DNA of 64,000 nt from Thiocapsa marina 5811 (GCF_000223985.1 NZ_AFWV01000006.1:248001-312000), one strand, 5' to 3'. Shown: positions 42,585 to 51,258, counted from the first letter of the stretch. Notes: generated by a model from the letters alone, not told the origin. A program made the numbers and translations.

Positions 42585-43400
42585 ATGACCCATACCCTCA
42601 TCGCCATCGTCGCCATCCTCTGCTACTCGGCTGCCGCCGCCTTGATCGGCATGCGTTTGTTCCGCAAGACCGACGGATGGACGCCGCAGCGCCCGCTGGT
42701 GCTCGGGCTGATCTTCGTCGGTCTCATGCTCCACAGCTGGCTTCTCTGGGACAGCATCTTCAGCCATGCCGGGCTCAATCTCGGGTTCTACAACGCACTG
42801 GCGCTCACGACCTGGACCATCATCACGCTGCTGCTGGTGTCGAGCCTGACCAAACCGGTGGAGAATCTCGGCCTGCTGCTCCTGCCCGCCGCGGCCCTGA
42901 GCCTGATCTTGGAGGCATCGTTCGTCGATGTCGGCTTCATGCGTCCGAGTGCGGATTGGCCCCTGAAGATCCATGTCCTGCTCTCGATGCTCGCCTACAG
43001 TCTTCTCACACTCGCCGCGGTGCAGGCGATCCTGCTGGCCGTGCAGGACAGCCATCTGCGCAGCCGTCATCCGGGCGGTTTCGTGCGCACCCTGCCGCCC
43101 CTTCAGACGATGGAAAGCCTGCTCTTCGAGATGATCACGGCGGGCTTCGTACTCCTGACCCTGGCGCTGCTGAGCGGTTTCGCCTTCCTCGAGAACATGC
43201 TCGCGCAGCACCTCGTGCACAAGACGGTGCTCTCGATCCTGGCGTGGCTGATGTTCGGCGGACTGCTCATCGGACGGTTCCGCAAGGGCTGGCGCGGCCG
43301 GACCGCGATCGGCTGGACACTCGGGGGATTCGTCGTGCTGATTCTCGCCTACTTCGGCAGCAAGGCCGTCTTGGAGCTGGTCCTGCAACGCGCCGCTTAG
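42585..43400 (+). CDS. ypjD: YpjD/CcsA-type inner-membrane protein
   Basis: A 271-residue polytopic protein of the cytochrome-c-assembly (CcsA/YpjD) family with about eight hydrophobic segments: MTHTLIAIVAILCYSAAAAL, LGLIFVGLMLHSWLLW, WTIITLLLVSSL, LLLLPAAALSLILEA, HVLLSMLAYSLLTLAAVQAI, and others. The GFVLLTLALLSGF and LSILAWLMFGGLLIG blocks match YpjD, usually encoded beside ffh. Its role is unknown; the heme-handling motif of true CcsA (WGxFWxWD) is absent. Confidence 0.9.
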   Translation: MTHTLIAIVAILCYSAAAALIGMRLFRKTDGWTPQRPLVLGLIFVGLMLHSWLLWDSIFSHAGLNLGFYNALALTTWTIITLLLVSSLTKPVENLGLLLLPAAALSLILEASFVDVGFMRPSADWPLKIHVLLSMLAYSLLTLAAVQAILLAVQDSHLRSRHPGGFVRTLPPLQTMESLLFEMITAGFVLLTLALLSGFAFLENMLAQHLVHKTVLSILAWLMFGGLLIGRFRKGWRGRTAIGWTLGGFVVLILAYFGSKAVLELVLQRAA

Positions 43401-44053
43401 GCTTCGGTGCGACAGCCCGTCGGTTCGGCGTCGCCTCGATCGGCATCGAGGCGACGATAGCGCAGGAGATCCTCGGGCCGATCCAGATCCCACAGGCTCG
43501 CAAGCTCGCGCCAACGCAACCCCAACGACGCCATGCGACGCCGCGTGATCGCGGCGACGCGATCTCCTCCCCACGGCATGTCCTCGAACAAGGTCGGTGC
43601 AGGGGCTTTGAGCCCGAGCAGCACATAACCACCGTCCTCGGCCGGGCCGAGAACCGCGTCAGACTCGGCAAGCGTCGCCAATGCCGATGCGCAATAGTCG
43701 GCGTCAAGCCCCGGGACATCGGCGCCGACGAGAAGCACCGCGTCGGCACGACCCAGCGCATCCTCGGCCGCCGCGCTCAAGCGCTCTCCGAGATCCTCGC
43801 CCTGCTGTGTTCGCAGCGCGACACCCTCCGACTCGGCAAGGTCTCGAAACAGCGGATGTCCGGGATCGGGCGAGCACCAGAGCTCCACCGGGGCGAGGTG
43901 CGCACCCGAGAGCCGCCGAACGAGCCGCTCGAGAAGGTCGCATGCAAGCTGCGCAGCGCCTGTAGGCCCCAGCGCCGGGATCAGGCGGGTCTTTACCTGT
44001 CCCGGGATCGGCGCCTTGGCGAAGATCAGGATACGGGCATTCGGATAGCGCAC
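43397..44053 (-). CDS. TIGR04282-type glycosyltransferase
   Basis: A 218-residue cofC/GT-A-like nucleotidyl- or glycosyltransferase: RILIFAKAPIPGQVKTRLIP at the N terminus, LLVGADVPGLDADYCASAL (D-x-D-like) and GPAEDGGYVLLGL in the centre. This family is usually paired with ArsS in putative arsenosugar synthesis. I chose a GTG start at 44051-44053 (VRYPNARILIFAK), just after the ArsS stop; the longer frame is antisense-like. It converges with ypjD and overlaps its stop by three bases. Confidence 0.85.
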   Translation of the reverse strand: MRYPNARILIFAKAPIPGQVKTRLIPALGPTGAAQLACDLLERLVRRLSGAHLAPVELWCSPDPGHPLFRDLAESEGVALRTQQGEDLGERLSAAAEDALGRADAVLLVGADVPGLDADYCASALATLAESDAVLGPAEDGGYVLLGLKAPAPTLFEDMPWGGDRVAAITRRRMASLGLRWRELASLWDLDRPEDLLRYRRLDADRGDAEPTGCRTEA

Positions 44054-44087
44054 CGGCCTGCCCTCGGGATGAGCCGGGCCGCTCGCC

Positions 44088-45053
44088 TCAAGCCAAGGCC
44101 CCGCCACAGCTGCTTCCCTGCCCGGCCGTGCAGCCGTAGCAATGCTGCGCGGTACGGATGCGCAGACCCTCGAGCCCATCGACATCGACCTCGGAGATGT
44201 GCAAGCGCCGCGTGTCCCGCTCGAGCCCAAGACCGAGCATCTGATTGAAATCGCAATCGAAGACGAAGCCCTGCCAATCCACGCTGATCAGGTCGCGACA
44301 CATGACGGCGTCGAGATTCTCCGCACGATAGGCGCCCTTCAGAAGGGCCATATAGTCGGCAAACTGCCCGGTCGACTGGAGCAGACTGCCGAAGCGCTTG
44401 ACCGGCATATTCGTGATCGTCAGCAAGCGACTGAATACAATCCCGTAACGCTCGCCGAGAACGGCCCGATAGTCGGCCTCCAGGGCACACTGAGCAGGCG
44501 GCAAGGTCGGACCCTGCGGGTTAAACACCAGGTCCAGCTCGAGAGCGCTGCCGTCCACCCCGTAGCCCAGGCGGTTGAGTTGGCGAAGACCGGCAATGCT
44601 GGCCGCGAAAACGCCGTTGCCGCGCTGGGTATCGACGTTCTCCTCCAGATAACAGGGCAGGGACGCAATAATCCGAACGCCTTGATCCGCCAAGAAGGCC
44701 CCGAGATCCTCATGGCCGGGCTCCGAGAGGATCGTCAGATTGCAGCGGTCGATGACCTCCGCGCCCCGGCGCCGACCCTCGCGCACCAGACGACGAAACT
44801 CCGGGTGCATCTCCGGTGCACCGCCCGTGATGTCGAGCGTGCGCACGGGGTGCCGGTCCAAGAACGCGAGCACCGCCTCGACCGTCTCCTCGCTCATCGA
44901 CTCGGAGCGCTTGGGTCCCGCGTCGACATGGCAGTGACGGCAGCTCTGGTTACAGCGATAACCGAGGTTGATCTGCAGGGTCTGCAGGCGACGCCGGTCG
45001 ATCGCGGGAAAGTCGGAGGGGAAGAGCAACGGCAGGGAATCCAGCATGCGCAC
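44088..45053 (-). CDS. arsS: ArsS-type radical SAM protein
   Basis: A 321-residue radical SAM enzyme. The cluster motif CNQSCRHC (C-x3-C-x2-C) is near residue 34 in LGYRCNQSCRHCHVDAG; DITGGAPEMHPEFRRLV holds the SAM-binding GG motif; the C-terminal DUF3641 part has ISVDWQGFVFDCDFNQMLG and a Cys-rich end CYGCTAGQGSSCGG, suited to a second cluster. This matches the arsenosugar radical SAM family. No ArsM arsenite methyltransferase is in the window, so arsenic chemistry is inferred from family only. Confidence 0.92.
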   Translation of the reverse strand: MRMLDSLPLLFPSDFPAIDRRRLQTLQINLGYRCNQSCRHCHVDAGPKRSESMSEETVEAVLAFLDRHPVRTLDITGGAPEMHPEFRRLVREGRRRGAEVIDRCNLTILSEPGHEDLGAFLADQGVRIIASLPCYLEENVDTQRGNGVFAASIAGLRQLNRLGYGVDGSALELDLVFNPQGPTLPPAQCALEADYRAVLGERYGIVFSRLLTITNMPVKRFGSLLQSTGQFADYMALLKGAYRAENLDAVMCRDLISVDWQGFVFDCDFNQMLGLGLERDTRRLHISEVDVDGLEGLRIRTAQHCYGCTAGQGSSCGGALA

Positions 45054-45085
45054 TCCGGTAGGATCGTCGGGAAGGGTTGCAGGGC

Positions 45086-45115
45086 TTGTTTCAAGACGCC
45101 GGCACGGTGCACAAT
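45086..45115 (+). promoter_or_regulatory. Possible promoter of tRNA-Ala
   Basis: TTGTTT (45086-45091) and CACAAT (45110-45115) with an 18-bp spacer, about 65 bp before the tRNA. The -10 is a moderate match. Confidence 0.3.
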
Positions 45116-45181
45116 GCGCCGTCGGCGGCCCTTCTCCCGGAACAGAGTCGGGGCGAATCGTCGCCGAAACAATCAGACAAT

Positions 45182-45258
<77 letters not shown>

Positions 45259-45302
45259 AGACCGACTTGCAGTGTCCCGACATGGACACTATGAGACAAG
45301 AG

Positions 45303-45329
45303 ACCCGCCCCGAAAAGGCGGGTTTTTTT
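45303..45329 (+). terminator. Rho-independent terminator after tRNA-Ala
   Basis: ACCCGCC-CCGAAAA-GGCGGGT hairpin followed by TTTTTT. It lies just inside the island, so transcription of the tRNA is stopped before the integrase. Confidence 0.9.
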
Positions 45330-45357
45330 ATGCCCTTACGCTTGTGAGATTGTCCAT

Positions 45358-45468
45358 TTAGGGGTAGATTGTACCAGGACAGGACGCGGTTTAGTCCACT
45401 AACATCCGGGGTACCGTGGGGGTAGATTTCCGGGGTACATCGGAAACACGGAAAGGATATACCCCCAA
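45358..45468. promoter_or_regulatory. Putative integrase arm-type sites upstream of int
   Basis: AGGGGTAGATTGTACC (from 45359), GGGGGTAGATTTCCGGGGTA (from 45419) and the inverted GGATATACCCCCAAATG (45455-45471) share a GGGGTA(G/T)A core. The other island end has CGGGGTAGATATGGGGGTAT near 54424-54443. A truncated TAAACCGC-family right end (GGACGCGGTTTAG, 45382-45394) is also here. Confidence 0.4.
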
Positions 45469-46674
45469 ATGCCCCTGACAGACGCCAAGGTCCGCAACGC
45501 CAAGCCGGCCGGCAAGATGTTCAAGCTCTACGACGAGCGCGGCCTATTCCTCATGGTCGCGCCCGAAGGGGGCAAGCTGTGGCGGTTCCGGTACCGCATC
45601 GACGGCAAGGAAAAGCTGCTCGCCTTGGGTGGCTACCCCGACGTGGGACTGAAGGAGGCCAGAGAGAGACGCGACGATGCCCGAAAGCTGCTCGCTGCCG
45701 GGGTTGATCCGGGTGCAGCACGCAAGGCGCAGAAAGCAGCGCGGATCGAGCGCGCGACCAATTCGTTCGAGGTGATCGCTCGGGAGTGGTTCGCGAAGAA
45801 CGAATCGACGTGGGCACCGAGCCACAGCACGCGCGTCTTAAGGCGCATGGAGCGTGACATCTTCCCCTGGATTGGCGGCTCCCCGATCGCAGACCTGAAA
45901 GCCCCCGAGATCCTCGCGACCGTCCGACGCATCGCAGAACGCGGGGCACTGGAGACCGCGCACCGGGCGTTGAGCGACATCGGCCAAGTGTTCAGGTTCG
46001 CAATCTCCACCAGCCGAGCAGACTCGGATGTTACCCGTGATCTGCGCGGGGCACTCCCGACAGCACAGGACGGGCACTTCACGGCAGTGACAGACCCAGT
46101 GGAAGTCGGCGCGCTGCTGAGGGCATTGTGGGGATATGAGGGCACGCTGACTGTTAAGTGTGCGCTGCGGCTCGCTCCGCTTGTCTTCGTTCGGCCGGGA
46201 GAGCTGCGGGCGGCACGATGGGCAGACTTCGACCTTGACGCGGCCGAATGGCGGTTCACGGTAAGCAAGACCGACACGGACTTGATCGTCCCCCTCAGCC
46301 GTCAAGCCGTCGAGATCCTTCGGGAGATCGAGCCGGCCACGGGGAATGGTGAATATGTCTTCCCGAGCGCACGCACCCCGCGACGGCCGATGTCCGACAA
46401 CGCCATCCTGTCGGCGATGCGGAGGATGGGCATACCGAAAGAGACCGCGACCGGGCACGGCTTGCGCGCAACGGCTAGAACACTGCTCGACGAAGGACTC
46501 AAGTACCGGCCAGACCTGATCGAGCACCAGCTTGCCCATGCAGTGCGGGACGCGAACGGCCGAGCCTACAACCGCACGAGCTACCTGGACGAACGGCGCG
46601 CGATGATGCAGGAGTGGAGCGACTATCTCGACAAGCTGCGCATCGGCGCGAACGTGCCCCCGGGCGCGGCTTGA
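45469..46674 (+). CDS. int: P4-type tyrosine integrase
   Basis: Site-specific recombinase of the P4/DUF4102 class, 401 residues. The N-terminal DUF4102 arm-binding domain ([40 protein letters not shown]) is followed by the SAM-like core-binding domain and the catalytic domain: first Arg in [14 protein letters not shown] near 244, the HGLRATART motif (H-x-x-R) near 330, HQLAHAV, and the nucleophile Tyr near 366 in [14 protein letters not shown]. It would cut the tRNA-Ala site. It starts directly downstream of the arm-site region. Confidence 0.96.
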   Translation: MPLTDAKVRNAKPAGKMFKLYDERGLFLMVAPEGGKLWRFRYRIDGKEKLLALGGYPDVGLKEARERRDDARKLLAAGVDPGAARKAQKAARIERATNSFEVIAREWFAKNESTWAPSHSTRVLRRMERDIFPWIGGSPIADLKAPEILATVRRIAERGALETAHRALSDIGQVFRFAISTSRADSDVTRDLRGALPTAQDGHFTAVTDPVEVGALLRALWGYEGTLTVKCALRLAPLVFVRPGELRAARWADFDLDAAEWRFTVSKTDTDLIVPLSRQAVEILREIEPATGNGEYVFPSARTPRRPMSDNAILSAMRRMGIPKETATGHGLRATARTLLDEGLKYRPDLIEHQLAHAVRDANGRAYNRTSYLDERRAMMQEWSDYLDKLRIGANVPPGAA

Positions 46675-47165
46675 GCGAGCCATTCACCGCGATCGACTGG
46701 CACCTGATCCAAGAGGCGGAGGCCGGCAACCGCGAGGCGCTCCGCGTCATGGCCGGCGAGTGCGTGGAGAGCCTGACCAGGATCAAGGGCACCGACCCCG
46801 CGACTGCGTGGCTGGCGGGCATCATGGCGCGGATCGCGGAGGGGCAATCCCCGGATCAGGCTTTCGGTTGGAAACGCGAAGGCAAGCCGAAAGGGAATCT
46901 AGCCTTTCTGCAATGGAACTATGCCCGATGGGTCGAGACGCTGATCGCCGAGCACGGGGTTGCAACACTGGACGCCGCCAAGGAGATCGTCGGGCGCGCT
47001 GCCGGAAAGTCCGGCGAGGACGGCGGCACGATCGACAAGGCTTGGAAGAAATACAGGCGAGTGCAGATACCCGACGACATTTTCCCGATACCCGACGAAG
47101 TTTTGCGGCTTGTGCTGAAGCTCGACGAGCACATGAGGGCGGAGGTCGCTCGCCTCGCCCGCTAG
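46671..47165 (+). CDS. Unknown island protein
   Basis: About 164 residues, in frame from a TTG that overlaps the int stop (TTGA). Sequence is mainly helical and charged (AIDWHLIQEAEAGNREAL, GNLAFLQWNYARWVETLI, TIDKAWKKYRRVQ). I do not recognise it, but the GC3 and the close coupling to int support a real gene. An ATG 27 codons in (VMAGECVESL) is the alternative start. Confidence 0.6.
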   Translation: MSEPFTAIDWHLIQEAEAGNREALRVMAGECVESLTRIKGTDPATAWLAGIMARIAEGQSPDQAFGWKREGKPKGNLAFLQWNYARWVETLIAEHGVATLDAAKEIVGRAAGKSGEDGGTIDKAWKKYRRVQIPDDIFPIPDEVLRLVLKLDEHMRAEVARLAR

Positions 47166-47224
47166 CACCACCCCCGCAAAGGGGGAACTAACCCCGCGAT
47201 TTATCTCCCCTGACTACATCGACC

Positions 47225-47288
47225 CGTGGTGTTTCACTTCGCTGCGTCGGCCATCTTCGGCCATCGCATCGCGAGAGGTAACACCACG
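47225..47288. promoter_or_regulatory. Inverted repeat upstream of alpA-like gene
   Basis: CGTGGTGTT (47225-47233) and AACACCACG (47280-47288) are perfect inverted 9-mers that flank 46 bp. The right arm runs into the GTG start of the AlpA-like gene and sits on its ribosome binding site, so it could be an autoregulatory operator or an mRNA hairpin. Confidence 0.45.
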
Positions 47289-47524
47289 TGCACGCACCGT
47301 CCGCATTGCCAGAAACCGGCTTTCTCCGCCTTAAGCAGATCATCGGCGACCCCGACGCCAACCCGCCCGTCCCGCCCTTGGTCCCTGTCAAGAAAAGCAC
47401 TTGGTGGAAAGGCTGCGCCAACGGCACCTATCCGGAGCCAGTCAAGATCGGCCCCCGCGCTACCGCATGGCGGGTCGAGGACATCCGCGCATTCATCGAG
47501 AAGTGCGGCCGGGCCGCGGCTTGA
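47288..47524 (+). CDS. AlpA-like DNA-binding regulator
   Basis: 78 residues with the AlpA/phage-regulator type winged HTH: FLRLKQIIGDPDANPPVPPL, then STWWKGCANGTYPEPVKIG and TAWRVEDIRAFIEKCG. Such proteins control the integrase or excision of P4-like islands. The loop after RLKQII is longer than usual (proline-rich insertion). GTG start, with GAGAGGTAAC before it. Confidence 0.8.
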   Translation: MHAPSALPETGFLRLKQIIGDPDANPPVPPLVPVKKSTWWKGCANGTYPEPVKIGPRATAWRVEDIRAFIEKCGRAAA

Positions 47525-47535
47525 GGGGTGCCGAA

Positions 47536-47718
47536 ATGAGCCGACGCACCCGAGACCGCCGAGCCGCCCGCCGCGCCAAGACCGAAAAACGCTGGCCCGA
47601 AACGAGAAACGCCCAACCGGGGGGCATCCGGGCGGGCGTTGAAGAAGCAGCATCGGCAGAGTATTGTTCAAACCGTCGCGAGAGCCCTGCAAGGCGTCTC
47701 GCGCAAAGCTCCGACTAG
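47536..47718 (+). CDS. Small basic protein, doubtful
   Basis: ATG at 47536 after GAGGGGTG gives 60 residues, Arg-rich at the start (MSRRTRDRRAARRAKTEKRW). It is 11 bp after the AlpA-like gene. The inside of the frame holds an inverted repeat (AACGCCC at about 47607, GGGCGTT ending at 47640) that could be the terminator of the operon, so the coding call is weak. Confidence 0.35.
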   Translation: MSRRTRDRRAARRAKTEKRWPETRNAQPGGIRAGVEEAASAEYCSNRRESPARRLAQSSD

Positions 47719-47827
47719 GCACAGTCGCGAGCACCGGCGAGAAGATGATAGCGCACCAACTTGCGCCTGTCGTCTGTCGCCATGCCCGCAGCCCGGTCGG
47801 TTTCCGAGATCATTGGAGACCACCAAC

Positions 47828-48316
47828 ATGACCACCGACTTAAACCGCCTACCGCCCGAGGTCCGGGCGCACATCGCTTTCCAGGCCCCGCCGTCCGGTA
47901 CCCGCGTTCACGCCCTTCTGAACAGACTTGAGGGCGTCCGCGCTGCCGGGGATGGCAAATGGTCCGCCCGCTGCCCCGCGCATGAAGACCGATCGCCGTC
48001 ATTGTCCGTGCGCGACACCGGCGAGCGTGTGCTGCTGCATTGCTTCACAGGCTGCGAGTCCGAGGACGTGTTGGCCGCGCTCGGGCTGACGTGGAGCGAC
48101 CTTTACGAAGACCGACTGGACGCCGCGCGCTTCGCACAACGCCCGAACAAGGCACTTCGCCGCCGTATGGCCGACCTTGATCCGCTGGAGGTCGAGCGCG
48201 CCGTGCTACGTATCGCCGCTACCGAGATCCGATCCGGTCGCGTGCTCGGTGTCGAGGATCAGGCCCGCGTCGAGGTTGCCCGCGAGCGACTGAAGGCATG
48301 GGAGGGAGCGCGATGA
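47828..48316 (+). CDS. CHC2 zinc-finger primase-like protein
   Basis: 162 residues with a CHC2-type zinc ribbon of the DnaG/TOPRIM-primase kind: SARCPAHEDRSPSLSVRDT followed by RVLLHCFTGCESEDVLAAL (C-x2-H ... C-x4-C pattern, near residues 42-75). No TOPRIM or polymerase motif follows, so the protein is only the N-terminal part of a primase. It overlaps the next gene by four bases and probably acts with it in island replication. The ATG at 47828 is chosen for its position before the conserved block. Confidence 0.75.
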   Translation: MTTDLNRLPPEVRAHIAFQAPPSGTRVHALLNRLEGVRAAGDGKWSARCPAHEDRSPSLSVRDTGERVLLHCFTGCESEDVLAALGLTWSDLYEDRLDAARFAQRPNKALRRRMADLDPLEVERAVLRIAATEIRSGRVLGVEDQARVEVARERLKAWEGAR

Positions 48317-49905
48317 GCACCGCACCCGTCTACAAGTTCGACCCCGATGAGCTGGAGCGGCTGGCTGGCGTGGAGCCGGCAAACGAGCCCGTCGCCCCAC
48401 CAGCGGAGCCGGAGGAATGGCCGAAGATCCAGCCGATTCCTGCGACGCTCTACCCGGTCGATCCGTTCGACATGGCGCTATTGCCCGAGTCGCTGCGAGG
48501 CTGGATCGCCGACGCCGCGGAGCGGATGCAATGCCCGCCGGACTTCCCCGCAGTGGGGGCAATGGTGGCCCTGTCGTCCGTAGTCGGGCGCAAGTGTGTC
48601 GTCAGGCCCAAACGGTTCGATGATTGGGAGGTTGTGCCGAACCTGTGGGGCGCAGTGGTCGGGCGCCCGGGGATTATGAAAAGCCCGGCGCTATCGGTCG
48701 CGCTCAATCCGCTGGATCGGCTACAGACCGCGGCCCGTGACGCGTTCAAGGATCAAGTCTCGCAGCATGAAGGCGCGGAGATCATCCGTGAGATGCAGGC
48801 CAAGGCCGCCAAGGACCAGGCTCAGAAACTGGTCAAGGGCGGCAAGATCCTTGAGGCTGAGGCCGCGCTGCGTTCGATGGGAGGGGATGAGGGCGACCCG
48901 CCCGCGCTGCGGCGATACAAGGTGACAGACACGACGGTCGAGGCACTGGGGGAGATCCTCATCGACAACCCGTGGGGCGTCCTGGCCTACCGCGACGAAC
49001 TTTATGGGCTGTTGCGCGGGCTCGACAAAGAGGGTCAGGAGGGCTCGCGCGCCTTCTATCTACAGGGGTACGACGGCAACCAAGGCTACACCTTCGACCG
49101 GATCATGCGAGGCAAGAACCTGCACATCGAAGCCGTCTGCGTGTCGATGCTCGGAGGCATCCAGCCGGGCAAGCTGAAGTCATTCATCCGTGAGGCCGTC
49201 ACCGAGGGTGCGGGCGACGACGGGCTGTTGCAGCGATTCAGTTTGATGGTCTGGCCCGACCCGTCGCGCGACTGGAAGAACGTGGACCGCTGGCCCAACA
49301 CCGACGCCAAGGCCAGCGCCTTCAAGGTCTTCGAGAAGCTCGATGGGATCAAGCCGGACACCGACCCCGACACCGGGCGAGATGTCCCGTGGGTCTACCG
49401 CCTGTCGGAAGCCGCGCAAGAGCTATTCGACCACTGGCGTGCAACCTCTTTGGAGCCTCGCCTGCGGGATGGGTCGATGCACCCGGCGCTGGAGTCGCAC
49501 CTCGCGAAGTATCGAAAGCTGGTGCCCGCGGTCGCCTTGGTTTGTGCGCTGGCGGACGACGAGGAAGCCGTGAGCGAGGCGTCGATGCTGCGTGCGCTGG
49601 CGTGGGCGGGGTACCTAGAGTCGCACGCACGACGGATCTACGGAGCAGGGACCGGCGCCGACGTGGACGGGGCAATCGCCCTGCTGGCGAAGATCAAGGC
49701 CCGTGCAGTAAGCGACGGATTCAAGGCGTCCGACATCTACCTGAAAGGATGGGCGGGGGTGGCGGGCGTCCAGGCGACGCGTGACGCCCTGCGGATCTTG
49801 TGCGACTTGGGCTATCTGCTGCATGTCTCGACCAAGCCCGGCCCTGCCGGCGGGCGCCCGTCCGAGGCATATCGGATCAACCCCGCAGTGTTCGGGGGGC
49901 GCTGA
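48313..49905 (+). CDS. DUF3987 protein
   Basis: 530 residues of the DUF3987 family (phage/plasmid helicase-like). VVGRPGIMKSPALSVALNPL is its P-loop-like motif near residue 121; GVLAYRDELYGLLRGLDKEG and FDRIMRGKNLHIEAVCVSM are also typical. These proteins are encoded beside CHC2/TOPRIM primases in islands and are thought to be replication ATPases. The ATG overlaps the previous stop (ATGA); a stop-start overlap with the next frame follows (TGATG). Confidence 0.88.
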   Translation: MSTAPVYKFDPDELERLAGVEPANEPVAPPAEPEEWPKIQPIPATLYPVDPFDMALLPESLRGWIADAAERMQCPPDFPAVGAMVALSSVVGRKCVVRPKRFDDWEVVPNLWGAVVGRPGIMKSPALSVALNPLDRLQTAARDAFKDQVSQHEGAEIIREMQAKAAKDQAQKLVKGGKILEAEAALRSMGGDEGDPPALRRYKVTDTTVEALGEILIDNPWGVLAYRDELYGLLRGLDKEGQEGSRAFYLQGYDGNQGYTFDRIMRGKNLHIEAVCVSMLGGIQPGKLKSFIREAVTEGAGDDGLLQRFSLMVWPDPSRDWKNVDRWPNTDAKASAFKVFEKLDGIKPDTDPDTGRDVPWVYRLSEAAQELFDHWRATSLEPRLRDGSMHPALESHLAKYRKLVPAVALVCALADDEEAVSEASMLRALAWAGYLESHARRIYGAGTGADVDGAIALLAKIKARAVSDGFKASDIYLKGWAGVAGVQATRDALRILCDLGYLLHVSTKPGPAGGRPSEAYRINPAVFGGR

Positions 49906-50209
49906 TGGGTACCTACCTCGATCGCCTGAAAAATCTGGCAACACCCCAGGGGGGCACCTAATAAACCAAAACAACCCAGGCTACGAGGGTTCTTTAGGTT
50001 CTTTAGGTGCCTCGCCCGGCATGTTCAAAAGAATCAGCGAGCCCGATCGCCCATCTTGGCGCTGGCTGATCCAACACGCCGATGGATCATGGAAAGATCA
50101 CACCGTCACCCCGCACGCGACCCGAGCCGAGATGAAAGCCGTCTACCCGGATGCCGTCGCGCTCGATGCGCTGTTCAATCTCACCCCGGCGATGGAGGCA
50201 TCAGCATGA
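49905..50209 (+). CDS. Small island protein in two frames (possible -1 frameshift)
   Basis: From the ATG that overlaps the DUF3987 stop, 18 codons (MGTYLDRLKNLATPQGG) run to a TAA at 49959-49961. A -1 shift in the G6 run at 49949-49954 joins this to the frame HLINQNNPGYEGSLGSLGAS, which continues to the stop at 50209 through MFKRISEPDRPSWRWLIQHA. Joined, it would be about 102 residues. Without a shift the second half may start at the ATG 50021 (62 residues). Sequencing error, decay or programmed slippage are all possible. Confidence 0.5.
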
Positions 50210-50296
50210 CCACCGAAGACCCAAATCCTTCTCGATGCGAGACGCGAACACGCCGCCGCCGACGACCAAGAACGGCGAGATCTACAGGCGACGGTT

Positions 50297-50509
50297 TCAG
50301 TCGGAGGAGTCGACCTTCGGCGGGTTCTGGCTCTGGTTTCTGCTCGGTTCCGGCTGGCTCGCCTTCGCCTGGCCCTGCTGGCTGCGCCGCTCCCGCGCCC
50401 GCGAGAGTAAATCCGCGCGGTTCGCCTTCACTTGAGCCAGGATCTCCTTCGCCCGCACCATCGCTTCCTGTTCCGTCAAGGTATGCCTCCAGGCTTCCCA
50501 TGTGGACAT
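50297..50509 (-). CDS. Unknown small protein, probably part of a frameshifted gene
   Basis: 70 residues (MSTWEAWRHTLTEQEAMVRA, then a Gln/Pro/Ser-rich tail) with very high GC at third codon positions, as expected for real coding here. Upstream, in a different minus-strand frame (about 50505-50620), runs EALEQTIQAWTKGVEGVSFM, equally coding-like, so the two were probably one gene separated by an indel around 50480-50500. A third frame segment further upstream (to about 50800) is less certain. Confidence 0.45.
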   Translation of the reverse strand: MSTWEAWRHTLTEQEAMVRAKEILAQVKANRADLLSRARERRSQQGQAKASQPEPSRNQSQNPPKVDSSD

Positions 50510-50973
50510 CGACGGCCTCGTCGAGCGCCGCCTCCAGTGTCGCCATAAACGACACGCCCTCTACGCCTTTCGTCCAGGCTTGGATCGTCTGCTCGAGCGC
50601 CTCGCACTGCCGTCATCGGCGAGGTAGCATTGCCCGCAACCACCGACACCCGGCGCCCCGACGGCAGCAGCGTATCCGATCGATTCGGTGCTCGGGAACC
50701 GCAAACGATCGAAGGATTGGGCATATTGCTCGACAACCGACAACCGACAACCGTGACAACCGTGACAACCGCCCGCCCCGCGTAAGGCCCGGTGATCTTC
50801 GCCTCTTTCGACTGCCCGAGTCACCCTGGTGCGCTGACATTGCCGGCCCATGCTGTAATGTCAGCAAGACCGACAGCGCAAGGTCGCCGCATCGTCACCG
50901 TCCCGCAGCGAGGCATGGGGGCACGACGGCGACGATCTCGGTTTTTGACAACACCCCAATGGCAGAGCACACC

Positions 50974-51258
50974 ATGAACCACCTCCCGCTCGCAATGACC
51001 CTCGGACTGATTTTCGGCCCCGCCATTGCTTCCGAACCATGGTTTCCGGGTGCTCCCGGAATCGGTCAAGGCGCACGGACAGAATCGACAGAGTTCGGCG
51101 GCACGACGACCACGACCGGTACGATCGACGGGCAAAGGCTTCGTGCGGAAACGACAACCTTCGGCGGCACGACGACCACCACCGGTACGTTCGGCGGCCA
51201 GCAATTTACGTGCGAGGAGTTCGAGTTCGGAGGAACCGTGACGCGGAAGTGCCGGTGA
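50974..51258 (+). CDS. Small secreted repeat protein
   Basis: 94 residues. Signal peptide MNHLPLAMTLGLIFGPAIAS, then an internal tandem repeat: TEFGGTTTTTGTIDGQRLRA and TTFGGTTTTTGTFGGQQFTC, ending EFGGTVTRKCR with a Cys pair. The DNA repeat is nearly exact over about 39 bp. Proteins with T-x-x-G-x-T repeats and a terminal Cys pair are common small secreted unknowns. ATG 50959 is an alternative start. Confidence 0.65.
   Translation: MNHLPLAMTLGLIFGPAIASEPWFPGAPGIGQGARTESTEFGGTTTTTGTIDGQRLRAETTTFGGTTTTTGTFGGQQFTCEEFEFGGTVTRKCR

Noticed and set aside
50222-50416. Plus-strand frame QILLDARREHAAADDQ...
   Set aside because: Looks protein-like but has no in-frame start and poorer third-position GC than the minus-strand frame over the same bases.
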